From NCBI RefSeq assembly GCF_030272615.1, contig NC_081410.1, forward strand, positions 128,889,640-128,953,639: 64,000 nt of DNA, in the 5' to 3' direction. Both the position numbers and the translations under genes were made by a program. Numbering within the stretch: the first letter of the stretch is position 1; the number at the start of each line of letters is the position of its first letter. Of this stretch, positions 34,786 through 45,956 are shown piece after piece. The notes beneath the pieces are model-generated. The model made no database searches. It saw only the letters and a list, made by a program, of their open reading frames with translations, and was not told where the DNA came from. Source of the DNA: Cryptomeria japonica (Eukaryota > Streptophyta > Pinopsida > Cupressales > Cupressaceae).

Positions 34786-35823
34786 CAAAATCCGAATTGA
34801 TTATGTGAGGAAAAATAGAGCAAGAAAAATTAGGGTGGAAGGGATAAATGAGGAAGATATATGAAGTAGTCGTGAGGTATTTGGAAAGAAGAATAAGCGA
34901 TGCGAGACTACGGAGGAAAATGGGGGCAATTGAGAACTCCATGGGATTATTGAGTTTAGGATTTGATGGAATGATGGTGAGATTTTGTGCAAAACAAATG
35001 TGGAGAGCCAACCTAGTTTGATGTTGCCCTGAGTGACTTGCACCACTGATTATAGAAATTAGGATGCCATGAGAAACCTAAGGCGTGGACTGACTCTGTA
35101 GACAAACGGGAATTTCTTGCACACAACAATGCAAGTGTTAAGAAACACTAACACAAAATTGTGGGTTCGTGCAAGGAAACCCTCAAACACACCGATACCT
35201 CTTGTACACGAGAAGGTAAGTGTTGGTAAACACTAGTACCAGGTCACTGGTTTATACAAGAAGAATCCAAAACATTCCATACTATGAATTATGCCCCAGT
35301 ATGCGCCTATCATAATGTACCTGGATATGAAAGAATCTAGGTAGTTGTAAATAGTGGCAGTTGTAGGGCAAAGATGCAAGTCTATATGAAAAGATCTAAC
35401 AAAATCTAACAAGTCTCTTCCTTGCGACCAAATGATACCTCTTGCCAAGAGTAGAACTAGGATGGACTTGGGATTGTTGCTCAAGACTTCTTGAAGCTTA
35501 CACAGAGGCATAAAAGCTCAGTTTCAATGGGACATTCCCTATTCATGACTCAGGTGAAGACTCATCATCATACACATGTTTTATTGGGAGGTAGGAAAGA
35601 AGGAATGTTGCTCATGGGTGGGCTAGATGGCAGATGATTTGTAGTATCGACATGATAGATAGTGGATCCGGTTATTTACCTTGGCGCTTGCACAAAGGTT
35701 TTCACCAAGATACTTGTCCATAGCGCCACCAAGTAGTTTTCACTAATGGACGAATTGTTTTTCTTTCTTTTTCTTTTTTTTTTAATAAATTTTTTTTTTT
35801 GACAATTTAAGACTTTCTGAGGA
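34786..35823. other. G2 3' untranslated region
   Basis: No gene is supported. Around 35110-35280 are two imperfect copies of a block that contains an inverted pair (AAGTGTT...AACACT) and could form hairpins. T-runs occupy 35760-35803 just past the integrase stop. Short open frames here are chance. Confidence 0.65.
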
Positions 35824-37218
35824 CTAAGCATAAAATCTTTTGAGGTGCATGATATTCATTGGATCATCCAAAGGACCGCCTTCAGGAGTAGCCAACTGAT
35901 AAGCTCCTGATCTATATTTCACTGTGATTACATATGGTCCAAGCCAATTAGGCTCGAACTTGCCTTTCTTTTCTCTTTCTTGTAGATTTTTTTGATTCTC
36001 CATGAGGACAAGATCACCAACTTGGAATTCTCGGGTTATGACTTTTTTATGATAACTCATGCGTAGATGGTTTTGATATACCCGGAGATGATTCAAGGCC
36101 TTGAGGTGCCTTTCATCTAACAATTATAGCTCTTGTAAATGGGCAATTCTGTATTCTTCCTTTGGTAGGATGTTTTGCAGCGATACCCTTAGAGAGGGGA
36201 TCTCGATCTCAAGGGGAAGGATGGCTTCACAACCAAATACTAGGGAATAAGGAGTGGCACCTATGGGGGTGCGGATGGAGGTGCGGTAGGCCCACAATGC
36301 AGGATGGATTTGGAGGTGCCAATCATGGCCCGCTTCATTGACTGTCTTTTTGAGGATTTTTATTAGGGTTTTATTAGAAGCCTCAGCTTGGCCATTGCCT
36401 TGGAGGTAATATGGAGTGGAGAAGCGGTGTTGGATGTTGAATTTTTGGCAGAGTTCTTTGACATCCTGGTTTTTAAATTGTTTACCATTATCTGTGATGA
36501 TAGCTTTTGGGATGCCATATCGACAGATTAGGTAGTTCAGGATGAATTTGGATATTTGCTTGCTGGTGGTGAGAGCAAGAGGGATAGCCTCTACCCACTT
36601 GGTGAAGTATTCGGTGGCGGTGATAATGAATTTATGTCCGTTGGAAGATGAAGGGTGGATTTTCCCAATGAGATCGAGCCCCCACTATGAGAAGGGCCAT
36701 GGTGTAATGAATGGCTGCAATTCTTGTGGTGGTGCATGAATCTTGTCGCCATGCTGCTGGCAAGGGATACATTTCTTCACATAGTTGTATGCATCTTCTT
36801 CCATTTTAGGCCAATAGTATCCTATTCTCAAAAGCTTTTTAGCCAATGTGAGTCCACTTGAGTGTGCCCCACAGATACCCTCATGTACTTCACGTAATGC
36901 CCATTCTGCTTCTTGTTTATCTAAACACCTTAGGAGGGAACCATCAAAATGTCTTCTGAACAAGGTGTTCGCAAGGATGGTGTAACGGGAACATCGACGG
37001 ATGAAGGTTTGTTGTTGGGTTTTGGTGAGGTGTGGGGGAATGGTGTTGTCTTTGAGGAAAGCAAAGGTTTCTTGGTACCAAGGGGACTCGGGACCAACAA
37101 GAACACACACCATTTCAGACTTTGGTAGGTCATATGCCAGTATAAACAATTGCTCAACCAAGAACTCGCACTTCTGACTGTGTGTTGGCATTTGAAGGAG
37201 GGAGCCAATGGTGGCCAT
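35824..37218 (-). pseudogene. G2 integrase, with one TAG stop
   Basis: Integrase inserts the DNA copy into the genome. An HHCC zinc-binding part (VHEGICGAHSSG ... CIPCQQHG, 36890-36750) comes first. The catalytic core has all three acidic residues: Asp in WGLDLIGKIHP (about 36670), Asp in IITDNGKQF (about 36495) and Glu in GNGQAEASNK (about 36390). The C-terminal part reads FQVGDLVLMENQ and WLGPYVITVKYRSGAYQL (36123-35824), the GPY/F-type module. A TAG at 36685-36687 replaces the expected CAG before WGLDL. Another break lies near 36123. Otherwise this is the best-kept enzyme in the window. Confidence 0.9.
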
Positions 37219-37317
37219 TGCATCTGCAACCCTATTGTTTGTTCATGGGATTTGATCAAACTTGATTGCTATGAAACGTTGCTTAAGATCTTCAACCATG
37301 GTATGGTAGGGAAGGAG

Positions 37318-37662
37318 TTAATCATCTTTTGTCTGGTATTCATCATTGACTTGTTTTATGACAAGCTGGGAATCACCATAGACTTGAAATTCCTTTATTT
37401 TCCAGTGGATAGCCAAGCGTAAACCTATGATGAGGGCCTCATATTCTGCTATGTTATTGGTACATGTAAAGGATATCTTGTATGATTTTGGGATGCCATC
37501 TCCTTGAGGTGTGACCAATAATAGTCCTGCCCCCGATCCATTTTGAGTGTAGGAGCCATCAAAATACAATTGCCATGTGGAGGATGTGGTAACAGTCATA
37601 ATGAACTCATATGGTAATTTTGTGAGAAGAGGATGGTCACTTGGAAGTGGAGCTTCAGCCAA
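37318..37662 (-). pseudogene. G2 second (archaeal-type) RNase H domain
   Basis: WQLYFDGSYTQNGSGAGLLL, then NNIAEYEALIIGLRLA and VYGDSQLVIKQVN give the D-E-D residues of a type-I RNase H. It reads open for 114 residues. In the Tat lineage this extra RNase H sits between the classical RNase H and integrase, exactly as here, and supports the lineage call. It is part of a polyprotein that is broken elsewhere. Confidence 0.88.
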
Positions 37663-38202
37663 CTAATCTGCAATGACTTGTCCCTTGATTTCTTTTATGT
37701 CCACATATTCAATGTCGAACTCACTTAAGAGCATGACCCATTTAGCCGTTCGACCAGTGAGAGCAACTTTGGACAAGAGATATTTAAGTGGATCGATTTT
37801 AGCAATTAGTTTTGTTTTGTTGTTTAGCATATAGTGTTGGAGTTTTTGTGTGCTAAACGCCAATGCCAAGCATGCTCTTTCAATGGGTGTATAATTGAGT
37901 TCATACCCTACTAGTGTACGACTGATGTAGTAAATGACATGTTCTTTCCCTTGATCATCTGTCTGTGCCAATAATGCCCCCAATGCCATTGTAGTAGCTC
38001 ATATATACAAAATAAGGGGTTTTCCAGGAGCAGGAGGCATCAATACTGGAGGTGATGCTAGATATTCTTTTAGTTTCTCAAAAGCCTTTTGGCATAAGCA
38101 GTCCCATTTGAATTTTGTGTCCTTGCGCAGGATGTGTGCAAATGGATGGAACTTATCTGCTAGTTGTGAAATGAAACATCTGACAGACTAGAGTTTTCCC
38201 TA
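37663..38202 (-). pseudogene. G2 RNase H (connection and RNase H), with stops
   Basis: The readable run 37989-37663 contains ALGALLAQTDDQGKEHVIYY, YTPIERACLALAFSTQKLQHY, LIAKIDPLKYLLSK and SEFDIEYVDIKEIKGQ. Upstream, three stops interrupt the link to RT: TAG at 38200-38202 and 38188-38190 (both expected CAG) and TGA near 37998. The role is removal of RNA from the RNA-DNA hybrid. Confidence 0.85.
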
Positions 38203-38952
38203 GAGATTGCACAATTGTCTGAGAGTTTTTGGTGGAGGCATTTCCATGATAGCTTTTACTTTTGCAGGATTGACCTCGATGCCTTTGCGGGAAACAATGA
38301 ATCCTAATAGTTTTCCCGATGTGACTCCAAACACACACTTTTTTGGATTCAGCCATAGTTTGTATTTTTCTAATCTTTCAAAGATCTGCTTTAGAATGGG
38401 AATGTGTTCTTGTCTTGTCTTAGATTTTCCTAGCAGATCATCCACATAGTCCTCCATAATTTTTTGTAAGAGGTCATGAAAAATTATTGTCATTGCACGT
38501 TGATATGTAGCTCCAACATTTTTGAGACCAAAAGGCATGACCCGATAACAGAAAGTCCCCCATGGTGTTGTGAATTCAGTTTTATGCTGATCCTCATCTG
38601 CAATTGTGATTTGGTTGTATCCAGAGAATCCATCCATAAGTGACAACATCTCATGTCCTACTATAATGTCCACAATCATATCTATGTTTGGGAGTGGGAA
38701 ATCATCTTTAGGATAAGCTATATTTAAACCTCGGAAATCTGTGCAGATGCGGATGCCCCCAGCAGGTTTGCCGACAGGTACAATGTTGGAGACCCATTCA
38801 ACATAATCTATTGGTTTGATAAATTCTATGTCTAACATCTTTTGGAGTTCCGCCTTGACCATGAGTGCAACATGTGGGTGCATTCTACGCAATTTTTGTT
38901 TTACAAGTTTTGCATCTGGGTGGACGGCGAGATTGTGAACCACTAGGACCAT
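38200..38952 (-). pseudogene. G2 reverse transcriptase
   Basis: Open for 250 residues. The blocks in order are KQKLRRMHPHVALMVKAEL, YVEWVSNIVPVGKPAGGIRI, DFRGLN, the first catalytic Asp in LSLMDGFSGYNQI, TPWGTFCYRVMPFGLKN, the palm YVDDLLGKS (about 38445) and LNPKKCVFGVTSGKLLGF. All catalytic Asp are present. Immediately before the frame, near 38941-38955, the lead-in jumps from INFAW to VVHNLAVHP. About a dozen codons present in G1 (SYANIPRLDP) are missing and the frame is shifted. The polyprotein is therefore broken just upstream of an otherwise well-preserved RT. Confidence 0.92.
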
Positions 38953-38955
38953 GCA

Positions 38956-39448
38956 AAATTGATTTTTACCTCTATAAGGAAGTTGATGAAGTCTTGTTTC
39001 TATATTTCTGTGAGGGATTTGGCAATGAGCACATTTTTCGGAATGACTTCGGTGCCCATGTTGATGTTGTTTGTTTCTTCTATCAGCAAATTTGATTTGT
39101 CCTGTGGAAGATAACCAATGGTAGGGAGGTCAAATCCCTCATCGTTAAGTGCCTTTTCCAGGTTTTCACTTTCGGATACGCCCTTTTTTTTAATTTTTTG
39201 CTCATTTAAAGGTGCGTCAGTGAGGTTTTCACCTAGGGAATCATGTCTTTTCCTTTTATTATCTTTTTTGTGGCTAAGGGAATTGACCTGACTACCAAAG
39301 TATCCCTTTTCATGTAGTTTAATACCCTCGATTCTGTTACAATCTTCCAGGTTTGGCACCATCAGGAGAGCACTAAGAACATTATCGTCGGTGTAGATAT
39401 CTAGAGTGGGTCTGTCTTGTTGGCCCCAGTCAATGAGTTTAGGATGGA
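38956..39448 (-). pseudogene. G2 linker between G-patch and RT, left part
   Basis: This is an acidic and Lys-rich connector (NSLSHKKDNKRKRHDSLGEN, NLEKALNDEGFDLPTIGYLP). Near 39420 it has LIDWGQQDRPTLDIYTDDNV, matching the G1 LIDWDQMERAELKIF. It continues from 47502 across the E3 insertion. It has no catalytic motif. Confidence 0.75.
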
Positions 39449-39453
39449 CAAGA

Positions 39454-40620
39454 TGTTACTACTTATCAAATTGCCATTAGTTTCATATCCAAAGTCATAC
39501 TATATATTCTAGTCGGTTAGTATTACCGAATCATGCAGTCGGTACACATAGAGAAGTCGGTATGAATAGTCTAGTCGGTTACAGAAGAAAGAAGTCACAG
39601 AATGCAGTATTCACCGAGCTGTTTACCGAGTAAAGTTTCATCGCTACCGACTGGTAAAGTTAAATCACCGAGTTGATATTCACCGAGTGAAACGTTTTAC
39701 CAGATACATTGAACCTGGACATGCACATGAAAATGTGTTACAAGATCGAGGCACATCTAACCATTTTTGCATTGGAAATTGCATTAGGAGATTGTGTATG
39801 ATTACAAGGTCAATCTAACCAATGAGATATTTTGTTTAGTTATTCATTCGAAGAATCTTTTTATAAGATCGAAGCAATGAATTAAATCACTGATGTAAGA
39901 GATCTATTTATACAGCATGATTCTAGGGTTAGAAAGAGGGAATGTGTGTGTGTATGCATGAAGGAAGACTATTACAGAGACACAGAGAGGTCACCGAGAA
40001 GGTTATCAGTGAACAGTCGAAGAATAGAGTAAACAAAAGGGTTTACCGAGTTTCATTATGGGTTACCAAGGTATGGTACAAGCTAGGTAATCTTATTCAG
40101 AGCACATAGAATCTGCTTTAGCATTTCAGATGTAAAGTTGCAGATATTTGTAATAATTTTATTGTAATATTTTGAAGTTGTAAGAGAAACCTTTAACATG
40201 GTAAAAGACTCTAACCAAGTCTATAAATTGTAATTCCTTTAACCAGGTGCTACACTTATATAGTGTTGTAAAATCCTTTAGTAAGGTAGATCTAACTGAT
40301 CTTGATACTCCTAACAGGGTAAGCTATCAGAAATAGCTAAATGTAGCTCTAACCAAGCAATCTTTATTATTGCAGTAGTGAAGTTGTGGGTGCCATCCGC
40401 ATAGTAGTTTTTCTCTCTAACCAAGAGTTTCTGCGTGACCAAAATATATGTGTTATGGAGTGAATCATGTATGATTGTTATCTGTTGATTTTAGTTTTAT
40501 TTTATGTTACTACACTATTCTATTTATGCATAACAGTAAGGTTATTATCGAAGAAAAGTTTTGGAGTACTAATTCACCCCTCCCCTCTCAGTACATCAGC
40601 TTTCCATAGTGGGCCTAACA
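39454..40620 (+). repeat. E3 5' LTR
   Basis: This is 1167 bp, starting TGTTACTACTTATC and ending GGGCCTAACA. It differs from the 3' LTR by scattered, mostly transition changes. It is rich in ACCGAG words. Confidence 0.95.
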
Positions 40621-40622
40621 AT

Positions 40623-40634
40623 TGGTATCAGAGC
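40623..40634 (+). promoter_or_regulatory. E3 primer binding site (tRNA-Met type)
   Basis: TGGTATCAGAGC follows the LTR after AT. It is identical to the E1 site. Confidence 0.93.
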
Positions 40635-40682
40635 TTGAATCTTGGAAAAGGGTTTAATTACCTAAAGAGAAAGATCTTAGCA

Positions 40683-42035
40683 ATGGAAGGCTACAAACAA
40701 TCTCAGAGGATTGTGCATCTTCAAGAAGAGATGGATAATGCAAATCAAGTGATTGCAGACATGCAGAGGCAAATGCAAAAATCTCTGAAAGTAAGGAGAA
40801 GATTATCTGATGACTTGCAGGATTCTCAAGAGCTAGTGGAACAAATCGAGACATCATCTGAGAATAGTATATCTGAAGAGACTGAAGAAATGATTGGAAT
40901 GTTGAAAGAAAACAACAAAGCATTGGCTGATCAACTGAAAGCAATGAAAAGAGAACATGAACATTTCAGTACACAGATGACTGAAAATCTAGATGCATTA
41001 AGGATAGCTAACGTTAAAGCAAGAGATCTACAAAGAGAGAAACAACAACTTGAAGCTCTAGTATCTAATAAGGATGATGAAATCATAAGGTTAAGTGGTA
41101 TTCAACAAAATATGACAGATCAACTAAGTTATGCACATCATGAAGCAATTCTGAAGAATGATGAAAATCAATCATTGAAACTTGAAGTATCAAGGTTGAC
41201 TGGTGAACTTGAAACTGAGAAGAAATCCAAAGAATCATTGGAGAAAAGTTATGAGGTATCAAAGATGGTGGATGAGCAACTGCATACAAGAAGACTCTAC
41301 AAAGATGGAGGACTCGGTTACAAAGGAAAAGAATAAACTGAGAAAGGAATTCATACTACTGAGAGAGGATAATCATCAAAACAAGCTGGAAAAAAGAATA
41401 ACATCAAAAGGAAGAAGCCTATTTGCTACTACTGTGGAAATCAAGGTCATACTGCCAACATATGCCAGATCAGAAAAGGGAAGCAATCGAATATCTCTAA
41501 GTCCAATGGATATTGTTATAATTGCAATAAATATGGTCACACACCTAATCAATGTAGGACAAAGTCTGTTAACAACTATCAGAAGGCAAAATTCAAGGGG
41601 TTTTGTAAAAACTGCAATAGATATGGACATAGTACCAAGAAGTGCTGGTTTAAGCAAAAGAACTACATGAAGTATCCACACCTAGCAAACACTGGAGGTT
41701 ACCGAACTCACACAGATCCTTACCGACAATATACAGCAGTACCATGGGATTATAATACAAGGATATGGTGCGAATGTTGTGGAAGATATGGACATATAAG
41801 TGCCAACTATTTTATAAGGTTTGGAATGAACAATTGGAGATCATGGAGAAATCTTGGTATGGCATGTTTTCATTGTCACAAAGCTGGACATTTAGCTGAA
41901 GATTGCAGAGATCAACCGAGAAGAGACACTGAAGAGATAAAAGAAAAATTCAAGATGATTTGGAAAAAGAAAGAAATTATGTCTAATGAAGAAAGCACCT
42001 TACCTACCGAGTTAGGTGCACCTATTTCAAATTAG
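40683..42035 (+). pseudogene. E3 ORF1: coiled-coil protein with five zinc knuckles
   Basis: The start is ATG at 40683 (MEGYKQSQRIVHLQEEM), 49 bases after the primer site; upstream in-frame codons belong to the LTR. The first 200 residues are predicted coiled coil (ADMQRQMQKSLKVRRRL, KALADQLKAMKREHEHF). A stop at 41334-41336 and another near 41370 are bypassed in a neighbouring frame that continues the coiled coil (EDSVTKEKNKLRKEFIL). Two compensating indels, near 41300 and 41385, are therefore likely. The original frame then resumes with CCHC knuckles: CYYCGNQGHTANIC, CYNCNKYGHTPNQC, CKNCNRYGHSTKKC, a degenerate CECCGRYGHISANY and CFHCHKAGHLAEDC (41424-41906). This is a gag-like RNA-binding protein without a recognisable capsid core. 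Confidence 0.85.
41424..41906 (+). other. Cluster of five CCHC zinc knuckles in E3 ORF1
   Basis: Four knuckles match C-X2-C-X4-H-X4-C. The fourth of the five ends in Tyr instead of Cys. Most retrotransposon gag proteins have one or two knuckles. Confidence 0.92.
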
Positions 42036-42559
42036 TCAAGGAAAGGTATGAAGGGATTGCATTCTTTAAAAGGTTAAATCATAATAGTTCCTATTCTATT
42101 ATGTACAGAATTCAGAATCTGCATAGTTAAGATGCAATTAGTCAGTTTATATACTATACAGGAAACCTGTCAAGTCAGTGTATACAGGAAACCTGTCAAG
42201 TCGGTTAATAAAGAAAAGTTGGGTACTCGGTGAAAACAAAAAAAAGAGTAAATCGGTAAAAGGTGAACCGAGTGCATTTAATATCTTGACCTGACTTGCA
42301 TGAAGCCCGATGAGGTATTTTGAGTACTTAAAAGTGTTTTCGTGGTCATTTTCATTCACCCAAGTTTTCGAGAAGTAGAGTAGAGTGAATCAAAGCGATC
42401 AAACTTCATTCAGAGGGAATTTTGAGGTACTTGCATCAATCTATTCACACTGTTAAGCTGGTTTCTGATCTAGTCAAATTGCTATTGTCTACCGAGTGTG
42501 AAGCTTCAGTCATTTGTAAACTCTAAGGATAACTTGTTGAATCTTACCCAAAATCTACC
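42036..42559 (+). other. E3 spacer between ORF1 and ORF2
   Basis: This is 524 bp without a supported gene. A 23-bp unit, TATACAGGAAACCTGTCAAG plus three bases, is duplicated in tandem (42158-42203). The 3' half reads like an mRNA leader and runs into ACCATGGCG, a strong plant/eukaryotic start context for ORF2. An internal promoter is possible; none is recognisable. Confidence 0.6.
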
Positions 42560-45500
42560 ATGGCGCCCAAGATCCAAGACCCTGTAGTTGTCCAAAATGT
42601 GGAGAAGCCCTCGCTGAAATATTCTCTAACTCCTAAAGTTGCCTCAGAACTGGATGATAAAATTGCATTTTCACTCATCCTAGATCGAGTCTTGTTAGTG
42701 GAAGATGTCAGATTCTTTACCAAATGCTGTGTTGAGGAACTCGGTCATGTGGAGATTAGTGACACATATGATGAACTATGCACTGATGGAAAACTCGATA
42801 GCAAATTTGAGCATATCAAAATCAAGGGATTAACTGAAGCCCTAGTCTATCCTTGTGTGTTCAAACCCCAATGGGTTAAGTTTGTATTGAGTAGAGTACA
42901 TGATGATTTCATGTGGCTAAGGGAGCAACCATTCAAGATCATGAAGGAAGTCATTCACCTGATCAACGGATATCCCATCTACGATCATGCTCGTGCACAA
43001 AAAATGATATCACAAAAGGAGCTAATCAGTCTAACTAGAGTAGAATCTAATTACCAAGGACTGAAATTGAATAATGTCACTGATGCTAAACTAAAATTTG
43101 CAATCAGAGTTATTGGTTACTATTTCTTCCAATTTGCAAGGGAAAATAGTGTACCATGTGCTGCAGTGGACCTGGCCTACAAAATAGTGAAGAAGGGAAT
43201 GAAAGTAGACTTATGTGAAGTACTACTAAAGAACTTGTTTGAGAACTTGAACACAATAAGGAAGCCAAAGAAGAACAACTCGGCAAACACACTAAAGTTT
43301 GGTTCACTACTTGTATGTATGTTTTTCTATTTTGAGAAGTTCTTTCCCTCAGTCAGTAAAGTAGTATGGGAGCTACACCGACCTATCACCCATCAGATCA
43401 ATAACTATATCAAGAAGTTAGGAGATAACTTTAATGATATCATGGATGATTACTTCAGCAAATTCCAAGAGAAAATGCACAACAGGTACAGGATCCCACC
43501 ATAGCTGGTCGAAAAATACAAGGACAATATATGTTTTGAAGTTGACACTGATTATTGCTATGTAAATGTTGTCGAACCAAGGACTCAATCGTTGCAACCA
43601 ATGGGTTATGAGATTGATTATGATATTACACATCAACAAATTGATGCCTATCTATCATTGCCAAGGCATGCAACTAAACTAAGGTATGGAACCTATGAAG
43701 AGGTTAAGGAGAAAGTAAAAATGAGCATTGTAGTTCCTAAGGCTACAAGAAAAGCTACAGAGATGATAAAGGATTTATCTGATAAATTTAGAGAAGTATC
43801 CTCCTCTACACCTGTCAAAGGTAATCTTGCCATTACCGAAGAGGAATTAGAAGCACAGGAGGCTGCAATAACATTGAGTACAAAGTTGCCAAAGGGTAAA
43901 GTTCTGAAAAGAAAGAAACAAGACATCACAAAGGCCTTACCGACTCCACCAAAAAAGAGACCCAACACCAGAGCATCAGCTCCATCACCGAGTAAGAAAA
44001 AAAAGACTATTGCCACTCCTAAGGTAACCAAAACTTATAAGCAATCCACTCAGAGACTCATTTTGGCAAAAGAGTCGAGTGATACAGAGTCTGATGATGC
44101 AAACAAATTCCAGATTGTGAAAAGAAAAAAGGTAAACATTTACATTGTTTAAATTATTTGTGCCAATCTTAAAGAATATGATGGATTTGCAGGATTCAGA
44201 TATGTTAAGTATGAGACTAGGAATAATGATGAGAAATGACAGATTGAAGAAGTTGTCATCTGTACACTTCTGAAGTTTTGGTTAGCACCATTAGAACTAG
44301 CAAAGTCACTTCCGAGTGAACTCTACTCACACATTGATAACAGATGGAAATATGCAATGGATTCAGAGAGACAAATAAGAGAAAGAAGTCTAGTCCATCT
44401 ATTTCCTGACATGTCCATAGCTAAAATCAAGGAGCATCTGACCACATACAATTCTAAATTTCTTATGAAACAGAGAGCCTTAAAATTGATGAATGGGCTA
44501 TATATTGATGTGGAGAATGAGACTAAAGCCAAGTGGCAGGAGATATTCAAACAAAAGGATGTCGGTGAACAATCTCAAATTGAAATTGTTGATGTCACCG
44601 AGCAAGATCCAGATGTCACCGAGCAAGGTCCAGACCCGGTTGACACTATACAAATAGATGAAGATGTAATGGATGAAGCAACACCGAAGCAGGAAATGAT
44701 TGAAGGCACCACTTATGCAAAAATTGTCTCTAGTGAATTTGTCTTAGAACAAGTTCAGCCTTATCCACCGATGAAGCCACCAGTCTCAACCGAAGCTCCC
44801 AAGGACACCGAGCAAGCTACCGATGGCAAAAAATTGAAGCTGCAGGAGATACAAGTAACAAATCTGATGTTGCAGGTGATACAACCAAAGATCAGAAGTC
44901 TCAAGCACAGACAAGCACTGCAACTATTACAACTGAGACCCCTAGCACCGAGCCACCCAAAGACACTGCAACGGCCACAGGAACAGACCAAAGTGTTGCA
45001 TCTACTGAGCAACCTACCGAGGGTCAGCAAGCCTCACAAGCACTTATCTTAGTGCCACAGACCAAAGGAAAAGAAAAGAAGGTGAGAAAGCATGGTTTTA
45101 AATTTGACTTATCTAAACTGATTGTGTTGCCCAATGTAGACATTTCCAAACTGAAAGGGAAAGCACTCACTGAATTCAGTGAACTATGCAAAGAAAAGGT
45201 CGAACAGGAGAAGCAATTGGCCATACAGAAAAAGAATAAAGTACTTCAGAAGGTTAGGACACTCTAACAAAAATGCTACCATCAGCAACAGTGTCAATCG
45301 ATGCAGCCATCCATATTCAGTTGGATGAACTCCTTAATCAGATTGAAACATTTGGAGTTGATGCATCTGAGTACTTAAGCAAGCTCAAGGATAAAGAGCT
45401 TACAGCAAAAATGATAGATGAAGTACAAAAATCAATTGCTATTGGTAAGGTAAAACTTGTCAAATTCATTGTTGAGTTGTCCCCTCAACTCAAGCACATT

Positions 45501-45956
45501 CTTTATTTATTCCAGAAATTGTGTACATTTTCTTTATTTATTAAACATATCAAAAATAAAACTGATGCAATTGAGAAAGAGATCACCGATCTCTCATCTA
45601 AGTTGACCACTGAGCCTAATTCAGTTCAGAATTTTTACAAAAAGCTACAACAGCTCATGGCTCAACAGTTAGAACTGAGGAATGAAGAGCATAAAATTAG
45701 GATGGATATAATGACCCTTCAAACATTATTCCTTCCTCATCTCTCATCAGTACAGGAATAGATCAACCAAGCTACACGCTTATCAACTACACAAGAGGGA
45801 AGCACTCTTGATGGCTTGATATCACTATTATCTGATATTCAAGCACAAAACTCATTAATGGAAAGTGTCAAGGACTCACTCTCAGTCACCCTCACCGATG
45901 CCCGAACCAAGTACAAGACTATTTTTGATCAGTTACCACCTCCAGATGGAAATTAA
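42560..45956 (+). pseudogene. E3 ORF2: long conserved protein of unknown function
   Basis: The start ATG at 42560 has the context ACCATGGCG. The first 530 codons are in one frame with a single TAG (43502-43504). The N-terminal region carries VEDVRFFTKCCVEELG, FEHIKIKGL, LSRVHDDFMWL, FGSLLVCMFFYFEKFFP and, after the TAG, LVEKYKDNICFEV, VVEPRTQSLQPMGYEI. All of these are co-linear with E1/E2 ORF2 (YVEDVR, KYKHIEDLGF, SRVHREFICL, YGNLIACLMLFFINET, IVEKYSTEICFMV, MGYEV). The basic middle is KVLKRKKQDITK and PSPSKKKKTI (43890-44020). A Thr/Glu/Pro-rich spacer (VTEQDPDVTEQGPD) follows. Two predicted coiled-coil blocks (45052-45267, 45273-45956) end with FDQLPPPDGN. Frameshifts lie near 44160, 44870 and 45270. 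No known fold or catalytic signature is visible. Nuclear localisation is suggested by the basic tracts only. Confidence 0.83.
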
